Shown here: positions 56,295 to 64,000 of the stretch, in pieces
How positions within the stretch are numbered: the stretch's first letter is position 1
Layout of the letters: each line of letters begins with the position of its first letter
Origin: Chloranthus sessilifolius
Taxonomy: Eukaryota; Streptophyta; Magnoliopsida; Chloranthales; Chloranthaceae
DNA length: 64,000 nt
Reading direction: 5' to 3'
Assembly (NCBI GenBank): GCA_021018995.1
Contig: CM037587.1
Location: forward strand, 66,421,604-66,485,603
The notes under the pieces: generated by a model
The model's input: the letters and a program-made list of their open reading frames with translations, nothing else
Told to the model about the DNA's origin: nothing
Database searches by the model: none
Position numbers and translations under genes: made by a program

Positions 56295-56589
56295 AGCAGA
56301 AAATTATAGCACAAAATTCAATCAAAACAATCACAAAATATACAACTAATGCTGCAGATCTACAAAACTATAGATCTAGAAATGTAAATAGAGTTAGAAA
56401 ATACAAACTTAAGCAAAGCTTACTCCTCCGATTGGTACAATGCTCTTTTCAACACCACAGATCCATATCTGAAATAAACAATTAAACTACAAAACACTAC
56501 AACAGTAATTAGTCAAACACTTAACAGTCAATTAAAAATCTAATTCTAAAAATAAGAATAACTTAGATCTACCAAGTTAAAAACATAGC

Positions 56590-56607
56590 TCCCCGACAGC
56601 AGTGCCA
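56590..56607 (-). other. Element B primer binding site (tRNA-Asp type)
   Basis: On the minus strand TGGCACTGCTGTCGGGGA lies six bases after the LTR edge, a slightly diverged form of the C site. Confidence 0.8.
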
Positions 56608-56613
56608 AAAACT

Positions 56614-58950
56614 TATTGTGCGGCCTACCTTATAATTATTAAATGGATAAAAATAGCAGATTAACTACACGAACTACAGCAAGGTTGAACTAAGGGAGCT
56701 GCCAGTCCTGTAAGAACCACGGTTGTTGTAGTAAGTTTTAAAAGGTAAGTAAGGGTATGTCCACAGGGAGATGTTGTTCAACTATAGTAAATCTCTAGAT
56801 CTATGATAGATCTGGCACTCTATCCTAATTTAAACTAGACTAAAGCAAGAAAGAGGAGAGGTTCTAGGTTTTTATCACTTTTACTACAAACTACAAAAGT
56901 TAAATGTAATTGATCCAGATCTAATCAAACATAGAGATAAGGGGAGACATAGGAAAGATGAAAATTCAAAAGGTGGAGAACAGCAGCTAGGGGTCTTGGT
57001 CTCTTATTGAAAATTAAAGGAATCAAAAGCAGTATAGAGGACTGATTTGTAATAATCCTCTTTTCTGGCTCCAAGCTACCCAAGTTCCCCCGACAGAGGT
57101 GAGTTATAAGAATCCAACCTCCACTAATGGATCAAAGCAATCCTAAGGTTAGGATCTGCCCTTCTACTAGATACAATCCTAAGGTTATGATCTGCCTTTC
57201 TACTAGATATAGTTCATCCCCGAGATCGCTCCAATCTATTGATCTTGATTGGAACAGGTAAACCATTGCAGATGCTGTAGATGTAAGGCTACCAGCTCCC
57301 CATTTCTGCCTGGCATCCACAGGAGTATCTAATCTAGGGAAATCAAATATGAAGAAGTGAAATATAGATTAGAATCACCTTTAAAAACCAAAATTATATT
57401 ACAAGCTTATGATACTATTGTGCCCAGATCTACAATTTGTGTAATAAACAATCTCCTACAAGCCTTTGAATCTCTCAATTTATAGCTCAAGACCTCACCC
57501 TAACTACTGAAAAGAGTTTATCAACTCATGATTGGCTTAAGAGAGAATGGGAGAAGAAGGAAGAAGGAGGGAGAATTTGGAGGGAAAAATAGATCTTGCA
57601 CTAAGCTCTGGTTCTCTCAAATTCTGGATGGTTCTTCTATAAAATCTCTCTCCTATTTATACCTTCTCCCTCCATCTCAAATCCGTTTCAGCCAATCAGA
57701 GCCCAAGAGAATAATTCTGTTATTCTAGGCTGCTGATGTGGCTGATTTCTCTTATAGAAGCTCTTCTCCCATTGGTTCACAATTGGAAAATATACATAAA
57801 ACAGTTAGGATTTTCAATCGTGCATAGTTGAATGCTAAAAATACCCCCAGGGGTCGTTAACATGCTTTGAAACTCATGCATAAAATTCTGGCATTGGCAG
57901 TTGCTGAAAAAATGTGCTGAGAAGTTGCCAGTTTGAGTGTTGAGAGGTTCAGGGATCCTCTCGACAGGTTATGAATTTGCATTGTGTTCACATCGACAGG
58001 TTGTAGTGGTTGTCGACAGCTTTGTAGACTTCTTGAGAGGTTTGAAGTCTTCTCGACAGGATGAGTGTCACTCGTCGATAGGATTAGAATAGCTCTCGAT
58101 ATGTTCAGCTTGACTAGTCGATGGGATTGGAGAGTATTCTCACCCTCTATCTAGTTTCGCATTATCCTCTCAACAGGTTATAGAAAATCTTGTCGACATC
58201 TTTTTGAAGTTCCTATTTGAGCTTTTTACAGGTTGCCTGAACCTCGCGAGGATGAGCGTCATTTCGCTTCAGGTGGGTTGTCGACAGGTTGTCTTGGATT
58301 GTTCGACAGGTTTAGCTGAACCTCTCGAGATGTAACTTAGAACCTCTCAACTTCCCCTGCATGTCCAGGTATCCTCTCGACAGGATCCACAACTGCATCT
58401 CCAACCTCTCGATAGGTAACTGGATCCTCACGAGATGTTCACAATTCCAACTCATTACCTCTCGACAGGTTGAGCTAGACTTCTAGATCCTCACGACAGC
58501 TTAATGGCAGCTCTCAATACTTAGCTTTCGAGCATCAGAACCTCTCGACAACTAGACTTAACCTCTCGATAGGTTCTACCTTGTGCTTCCATAGCTGGCA
58601 CATATCTTGGGTGTGTTGGACTTCATTTGTTCAACACTCAGCAGCATCTTAGTAGGTTCAATCTTTATTCCTTGCAGTTGGACTTGGTCCCAGGCATTTC
58701 CAGTTGGGTCCATGACCTTCTCATGAATCTCTAAGGCTCTTGTGGACTGCTTGATTGGATGGCCTTTGGGCTGAAAGGTCACCTATTGAGCAGCGAATTG
58801 CTTCTTTGGATCTTTTAAGTGAATATTTGTACTAAGCCTATAATTCATTGCTTATCTACAAAATACACTTAACACACATTATTAGTCAGCTCAAGGGTCC
58901 ACCAATGGTCAGGTTAGGAGGTGAAAAATGGTATTTTTCACTACTCAACA
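56614..58950 (-). repeat. Element B 5' LTR
   Basis: Partner of 17072-19362. TATA box at 57652-57661 (minus strand TATAAATAGG). Palindrome array at about 57930-58580 and conserved U5 block at 56706-56770. About 46 bp longer than its partner, partly from a segment near 57730-57780 missing in the other copy. Confidence 0.9.
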
Positions 58951-58955
58951 GATAG

Positions 58956-59260
58956 GACAAACATATTGTCATTTACTCAATCCTCAACTGAAGATTTTTA
59001 TGAGGCATGGGAGTGATTTCAAGAAATGTGAAAACAATGCCCTCAACACCAAATTCTACAGTGGCAACTTGTGCAAGTCTTTTACCAAGGAATTAATCCC
59101 AAAAGTAGAGACATGGTGGATGCCTCATGTGGGGCTAGTTACCTCCACAAGACAGCTGATGAAGCATGGGAGTTGTTTAACATTATTGGTGAGAATTCCA
59201 TGCAGCAGGAGTCACTGTCTCGTAATGATAGCCATGTTGGTGCGCGCTTTTTTCTGGGTT
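58956..59260 (+). pseudogene. Element E gag, right part
   Basis: A + frame reads like a later part of Athila gag: a TQSSTEDFYEAWE block, QVFYQGINPKSRDMVDASCG and ASYLHKTADEAWELFNIIGE, then NSMQQESLSR. The same order is seen in C (26600-26860). Similarity fades near 59240-59260, so the end is approximate. Confidence 0.75.
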
Positions 59261-59861
59261 CCTTTCGGTCCCCAGAATCAGTGGCCCAATTCAATCCTGA
59301 GTGGACTCTGGCAATGTTGGTGATGGAGTAATAAATTAGAAAATATTAAATGTTGAGAACAAAGAAGCGAATTCTAAATGAAGAATACTTGAAAAGATGC
59401 GATAGCCAGCTGCAGATATTTATCGGCACTGCAACATGTCACTGATCACTTTTTAAAGGGGGAGCGGGGGACTTGCAGGTTGAACTCCTTTACTGAATCG
59501 TCCACCGACGAACATCAGCAGCTGTGGGTTGCTTTTAGTCTAACTAGTTTGGTTTTCCTATTCTTACTGGGATTTTATTTAACATGGTCTCCTAATCCTA
59601 TTAGGAGTCTAATTGATTTCAATATCTTAATCCTATTAGGAATCTAATTAATTAAGTCTCCAAATCCTAGTAGAAGTCTGATTACTTTAAATATCCTAAT
59701 TTTAATTAGAAATCAAATTAATTAGAAAAAAGGGTTTTGGGCCCGCTATGCTAAAGAGGATTGGCCCCGTTCCCGGGTACCCTTAGTAAGCTCCCTTGGG
59801 CAAATCGGGTGGCTAAAATTGAGAGAGACTGAATTTGAATTATAAAGTAGTATTTTTTGTG

Positions 59862-60420
59862 AAAGCTTGATGATTAGTATTTAAGGGTAAAAATTTTAGG
59901 GCTAAAAAAGAATTAAGAACTGAAACTATAAAGCAAATTTTAGGATTTAGAATTATGAGAAATTAAGACTAAAGCTAAAATCTAAGGACCAAAATTGGGA
60001 TCGAAATTAGGAAAATTTGGATCGTGAAATTACGGACCAATTCTAAAACTTAAGAACTAGGACCTAAAAATTTTAAAAAAGACTGGTTCTAGAACCTAAG
60101 GATTAGAATCAGAAATTAATAATAGGACTGGAGATTGGGAATGCAGAACAAAATTAAGGTTTAGAGTCAGGGATTAGACAATCTGATTAAAGACTGGTCC
60201 TAGGTTCAGAGAATCAGAACCAGATATTAAGAATTACGGTCTAAAAAAAAGGGGTGCTACAGTCTAAGACTAAAAATTAGAACTAATATTAAAACCTAAG
60301 TTTTAAATCTAAGAAATAAAGACTAGGACTAGAGATTAGAAAGTAAAACCTAGGACTAGAAATCAGAGCCTAAGATCTAAAACCAGAAATTAAAACTAGA
60401 AAGTAAATTATAGCTATAGC
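59862..60420 (+). repeat. Purine-rich degenerate quasi-repeat
   Basis: Hundreds of bases built from variants of GGACTAGAAATTAGAA and AACCTAAG, with a loose 10-14-bp rhythm. CG-poor and non-coding. No clean unit can be defined by eye. Confidence 0.55.
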
Positions 60421-60589
60421 CTGGGCTACAGAGAGAAATCTCGGAATCCTAAGCTTGGAGACGAAGAACTCGAAACTCGAATCTCAAAGTTGTGGAGGCC
60501 AGAGTTTGGGTCGTAATGGAAAGGTCTCTTTATAGGTATTTTACTAATTAAATGCCCTGTTTTAGGTGTTTAACTGAATTGCGTGCCGG

Positions 60590-60850
60590 TTTCCAGGTGC
60601 TTAATCTCTTTGAGTCGGTCATCGACTTAGTGAGCGACCGGTTGACTTGCTCAGTGAGTTTCCTAGCTCTAACAATGTTAGGACTAAATGCGCGCTTGGC
60701 GTGGAGTGCGTAATCCGATTAAGCGTCTCATTTGAAGAGCTCGATCGAAGAAGCCTAAGGATCAAGGATCGGGCGTAGGCCAATTACGCGACGATGGTGG
60801 GGCGCTCAATCCGATAGCGCGTCTCATGTCAGGTGCGTGATCGAGTCTCG
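60590..60850. repeat. CG-rich motif cluster (GCGTAATCCGATTAAGCGTC type)
   Basis: GTGCGTAATCCGATTAAGCG, then GCGCTCAATCCGATAGCGCG, share the core YAATCCGAT with flanking GCG and the shared tail CGTCTCAT. Further CG motifs (GAGCGACCGG, GCGCGCTTGG, GCGTGATCGAG) lie nearby. The same style recurs at 63365-63720. Confidence 0.5.
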
Positions 60851-60990
60851 AGGTGGTCTGGGAAAAGAAAGCTGGTTTGAAAAGGGGACTGCTTGCACGC
60901 TTATGGTTCTGCATGTAATCGAATTGTGCGCATGGTTTTGGGCACATAATTCGGGGTTGTTTGGGTCCGGGTCCTGTATGAAATGCGAGC

Positions 60991-61375
60991 CTATTGTTTC
61001 AGCCTACATTCTGACTATATACTATTGTTTCAATATATAGTCTCCCTACATTGGGACTTGAGCCAGAGAGCTATTGTTTCAGCCTGTGTTCAGCCATGTA
61101 CTATTATTTCAGTGCATGGTTCCCAAGTTAGGGTAATGGGGTTTGAAATGTCAGACTATTATTTCAATCTGTATTTTGACTATATACTATTATTTCAGTA
61201 TTTAGTCTCTCTACGTTGGGATCTGAGCCACAGAGCTATTGTTTCGGCCTATGTCCATCCATGCACTATTATTTTAGTGCATGGTTCTCAAGTTAGGGTT
61301 ATGGGGCCTGAGCCACAGAGCTATTGTTTCAGCCTGTGTCTAGCCATGTACTATTGTTTCAGTGCATGGTTCCCA
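60991..61375 (+). repeat. 165-bp higher-order tandem repeat
   Basis: The 12-mer CTATTRTTTCAG or a near variant starts at about 60991, 61022, 61071, 61101, 61156, 61187, 61236, 61266, 61321 and 61351. The steps are 31, 49, 30, 55, 31, 49, 30, 55 and 30, so an 80+85-bp pair repeats every 165 bp. Since 165 is a multiple of three, one + frame stays open for 132 residues across the array with a repeated FQYxVSLxWDLSxRAIVSA block. That frame is probably a by-product of the repeat. Confidence 0.8.
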
Positions 61376-61423
61376 TGTTAGGGTTATGAGGTCAAAGGTT
61401 GATCGAACAAATTTGTATATTTC

Positions 61424-61450
61424 GAGAGGGCAAAACGGGGGTGTCTACAG
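61424..61450 (+). other. Candidate polypurine tract and LTR start
   Basis: GAGAGGGCAAAACGGGGG followed by TGTCTACAG. Purine tract then TG is the usual 3' LTR edge, but no partner LTR is in the window. Confidence 0.35.
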
Positions 61451-61659
61451 ATGCCCCTCTTCTGCGTGCTCTTGTGAAGTAAGAACGCGTCAAAGAAATA
61501 GACACCCCTCATTCAAGGTGTCTTCTCGCTTCTCTTGGAAAATCACAATTGTGAACTGAGGATGTTGACATGACATCCTTGGTTTTCTTATCTATCAGTA
61601 CAAGCTAAAATGGAGCATTCGGGGGCCCAATGGTAGCTGTTGAAAGGCATGTTCCATGG

Positions 61660-61900
61660 TGGATGCCCCCAGGAGTGATCCCGTCGCGTATCGCGACCTG
61701 CTGTCATAGATAGTCGATGGGGGAAGTCAGTGTATCCTATTCCACGGGTGCAAGGGGCATCCCATCGTGTAGCACGACTTGCTGCGAGTGACAGTCAAAT
61801 GGAAAGGAGAAACACCATATCCTAATCTGTGGGTGCTAGGGGCATCCCGCCGCATGTCGCGACCTATTGCAAGGGGCAGTCAAACAGAGGGGTATGACGC
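61660..61900 (+). repeat. Three 81-85-bp repeats with GTCGCG...CGCGAC palindromes
   Basis: Unit anchors are near 61681, 61762 and 61847 (steps of 81 and 85). Each has GGGCATCCC or similar, then an inverted repeat: GTCGCGTATCGCGAC in unit 1, TCGTGTAGCACGA in unit 2, and a decayed form in unit 3. A tail like GACAGTCAAAYGG follows. Confidence 0.65.
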
Positions 61901-62708
61901 AGTCGAGGTACCGGGGGGCATCATACAAATGTCCATAAATAAGGTCCAGGGACCAATAATAATACAATGCAATATAATGTCAAAGGCTGTTATAAGTCAT
62001 GTTAGGCCGGGCGCGTTATTACTCACACCAATGTGCATCAGGCGTTCCTTTTCCGATAGGCGTTTGTAGGTTCTTAGATTAAATATACTCATTGTTTGGT
62101 TTCCCAGGGGAATGGCTGGTTTGGGCTGGTAATTGGGCTGGTAAAGTCCCTTCGTTTATTATTTTTTTGGTTTCTTTTTCATTTTTTGGCTTTGGGAATA
62201 AGAGATTTTTTTAGTTTTGGAATCAGATTTTTGGTTTTGGAATAAGTAGTAAGAGTTTTTTTTTTGTTGTTTCTTCTTTTTTTTTTTTTAGAAATAAAAG
62301 ATTTTTGGTTCGAGAGTAAGTAAGGGGTTTTGAATATTTGAAATTTTAGGGAATTTAACTTAAGATCAATTCGATGGTAAATCGGTGGAAAGCATGGCTT
62401 CCGAGACGTCGCTGAGTAGATCCATCAGTACGGGATTTGTGGACCTGATCATTTATGTGGTTGTCAAGATGACACTTGGCATGTCGGATACTCCATCTAA
62501 CCTTCTTAGCGAATACTGATGATCATCTCTTATGGGAGGACTATAGTGATTCGTGAGTCGAGAGAGATGGGTTTTGGAAAACATTTAATCATAGCTAATT
62601 GTATTTATGAGAAAAATCGAGTAATTGAAAAGTGGATAGTACTTACCTGAGGGTGATACTTACTTGGATTGTGCGTATCTTGTGCGGTCTGGTGGTGTCG
62701 TAGTGTCA

Positions 62709-63300
62709 TGATGGGACTTTGGAGGTTTTTCCTTTCTTCAGGTCTGCTGTGGCAGAGCTTGGCGGTTGTGATGTAATGTCTTGGAGAAATGATGTCGCGA
62801 TGGGACTTGGGGATTCTCCCTTTCTTTGGTTGCATGCTGGGTGAGCCCTGGTGGGACGGAGGATCAATTCGGGAGAGAACTCTTTGCTTTAGCGATGGGA
62901 CACGATCGAGCTTTCCCTCTTTTTTGTCGTATGGCGTGGCAGGTGTTGTCGAAGCTTTTTTAGGGTAGTGATGTTTGCGTTAGGATGATGGCCAAACATA
63001 GTTAGCGATGGGGCGCTGATAGAATATTTGGGCGATAGGTGTGTCTTATTTCTTTCTTTGGCAGATCTTGAGTTATAAAAAATCACGTTGTGATTGCGTC
63101 GTGATTGGCTTAGTTTTTTTTTTGGTGGTGTGCCTTTGGCTTTTCACGATGGGACATGAGGGCATGGCTAATTTATTGCGATGGGACTGGATATTGAGGT
63201 GGTGTCATGTGTGTGCATCCTGTCATGGTGGGGTGTGCATGACAGGGCTTCCCCTCTCTCCTTTCTCTCTAAACAACCTGTGAGGCTACGCGATGGGACA
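62709..63300 (+). repeat. Scattered GCGATGGGAC motif
   Basis: Seven copies of CGATGGGAC or a one- to two-base variant occur near 62709, 62797, 62891, 63004, 63146, 63178 and 63290. Spacing is irregular. No coding block is seen. Confidence 0.6.
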
Positions 63301-63364
63301 AGAGAGTTTTGATCAAGGTGAGGTAGAAAGATGTGAAGGTATAACTTTTTCCAAAGTCAGGCAT

Positions 63365-63745
63365 TGCGCGCCTGATTTAGGTCGCTCAATATGATTGCGC
63401 ACCTATTTTCGGGCATGCAATCGTAGGTTTGAAGGGTTATTTATGCATGTCTAAGTGTTCGTGTGATTGTATTATGCGTTATAATCATAGTGCGTGATTG
63501 AGGCGTCACTAGGTCACAGTGTGAGCGACCTTTCGTATTGCACCTCTGGAGTGTGTCGTTTGATGAGGTTGCGCATTTTATAGTGAGCGTGTGATCGGAG
63601 CGTCGTGTCATTGGCCCGAGCGATGGTTTAGTTGTGTGCTCGGGTTGGGGCCTGTGTTTTAGATTGAGCGTATTGTGTGATGCGTGTGACCGAGTTAAGT
63701 GCATGTGTCTGGGCGTGTGATTAAATTCGTACTCCATATAAGTGG
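63365..63745 (+). promoter_or_regulatory. CG-rich motif cluster and TATA-like box near the window end
   Basis: About ten CG motifs (TTGCGCGCC, TTGCGCACC, GAGCGACC, GAGCGTGTGATCGG, GCGTGTGACCG) precede CATATAAG (63735-63742). The layout matches the upstream arrays of the LTRs of B, C and E. A 77-residue + frame starts just after (63742) but matches nothing I know. Confidence 0.45.
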
Positions 63746-64000
63746 GGGAGTCTGCATTTGTTTCTCATTCTCTAGTTTACTCTCGAGTTTTACTTTTCTT
63801 AGATATTTTTTATTCTAAAATTCATGTTTTAGTGATATTGGGTGATCTAACTGTCCTTCCTGTGTTTGTTACTCTACGTGATCTTCGCCCTGAGGCGATG
63901 CTCGGAGATGTCGTTATTCTAGGAGTGGGCGATATTGGGAATGAGGATATTAGTCTTCACATCGATCCCTTTTAAGGAGCAGTGAATGCAGTGTTGGGGA

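Larger units (their letters stand above)
17072..58950 (-). mobile_element. Element B: Athila-like element with both LTRs, inserted in E gag
   Basis: The orientation is minus: the 5' LTR is at the right (56614-58950) and the 3' LTR at the left (17072-19362). Internal order on the - strand is primer site, gag, protease, RT/RNase H, integrase, palindrome array, 3' ORF (interrupted by element C), 3' untranslated region, polypurine tract. Flanking bases GATGA (17067-17071) and GATAG (58951-58955) look like an imperfect 5-bp target duplication. The LTRs differ at about 20 positions in the first 200 aligned bases, so about 8-10%. At a commonly used grass rate of 1.3e-8 per site per year this is roughly 3-4 million years, older if the host is slow-evolving. 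It is broken, with more than ten breaks in its coding parts. Confidence 0.9.
13528..59260 (+). mobile_element. Element E: Athila-like Ty3/gypsy fossil, outermost shell of the nest
   Basis: The left part (13528-17071) has a 5' LTR, a tRNA-Asp-type primer site and the start of gag. The right part (58951 to about 59260) resumes in a later part of gag. Between them sits the whole of element B with its own nested insertions. Gag spelling (RRSLNPE, LPSFHG, EDPYKH) is that of Athila elements. Pol and the 3' LTR are not seen, because sequence after about 59260 no longer matches gag. The right end is therefore approximate and E is incomplete in the window. Confidence 0.75.
59261..64000. other. Region F: uncharacterised repeat-rich DNA, possibly a long LTR
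   Basis: No gag or pol block was found. The region holds a purine-rich quasi-repeat, two tandem arrays, a scattered GATGGGAC motif and a TATA-like box. Two readings are possible: one very long LTR beginning near 59240 in E's gag, or an element end with a polypurine-like tract at 61424-61441 and an LTR from 61442 running past the window. I cannot decide between them. Confidence 0.4.

Noticed and set aside
59071-59331. 86-residue frame as an independent small gene
   Set aside because: Its first two thirds are E gag; the rest runs by chance into region F.
61125-61385. TTAGGG-like words as interstitial telomere repeats
   Set aside because: Single TTAGGGT words recur only because of the 165-bp unit; there is no TTTAGGG tandem run.
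63742-63975. 77-residue frame as a host gene at the window end
   Set aside because: No domain or homologue recognised, and the setting is repeat DNA; left as part of region F.

Overview
The window looks like repeat-packed nuclear DNA from a flowering plant, probably a eudicot. Nearly every readable coding stretch belongs to plant Ty3/gypsy LTR retrotransposon lineages (Athila, Tat/Ogre and a Tekay/Del-like chromovirus). I found no convincing host gene, tRNA, rRNA, CRISPR array or bacterial operon. All elements are treated as fossils; the species cannot be named from the sequence alone.

Layout. (A) 1-13527, + strand: an old, heavily decayed Tat/Ogre-like element with gag, protease, a G-patch-like stretch, reverse transcriptase, two RNase H-type domains and integrase. 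It is followed by an extended 3' region with two antisense coding fossils, one DUF7745-like and one plant-mobile-domain-like. (E) 13528-17071 and 58951 to about 59260, + strand: an Athila-like element, present as a 5' LTR, tRNA-Asp-type primer site and gag only; its 3' end is not in the window. (B) 17072-58950, - strand: a second Athila-like element inserted in E's gag, with both LTRs. (C) 24055-50144, + strand: a third Athila-like element inserted in B's 3' ORF, flanked by a perfect GGTCT duplication. (D) 27579-39268, - strand: a chromovirus with a chromodomain inserted in C's gag-pol region, flanked by a perfect TGAGA duplication. The result is a four-deep nest, E > B > C > D. LTR divergence judged by eye falls inward: B about 8-10%, C about 3-4%, D about 2-4%. 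From about 59261 to the end lies uncharacterised repeat-rich DNA (called F here). It has a 165-bp higher-order tandem repeat, an 81-85-bp repeat carrying small palindromes, a scattered GATGGGAC motif, and a CG-rich motif cluster just upstream of a TATA-like box.

Most interesting pattern. Each element has its own short CG-centred palindrome, repeated many times in its LTR: TCGCTCGAGCGA in D, TTTTCGAAAA in C, CCTSTCGACAGG in B, CTCGCGAG in E and TCGTAAATTACGA in A. In B, C and D the same family-specific palindrome array recurs once inside the element, between integrase and the third (3') ORF. In D it sits directly upstream of a clear TATA box and about 200 nt before the 3' ORF start. The 3' ORF proteins of B, C and D share a core (with GH.QERR), have a basic and/or Pro/Ser-rich N-terminal part and an acidic C-terminus, and show no visible signal peptide or membrane segment. 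A testable idea is a sequence-specific regulatory or anti-silencing module, analogous to VANC proteins and their motifs in VANDAL DNA transposons. B and C also share nearly identical non-coding blocks upstream of the 3' LTR, and E, B and C share a block near the LTR end, although their LTRs otherwise differ.
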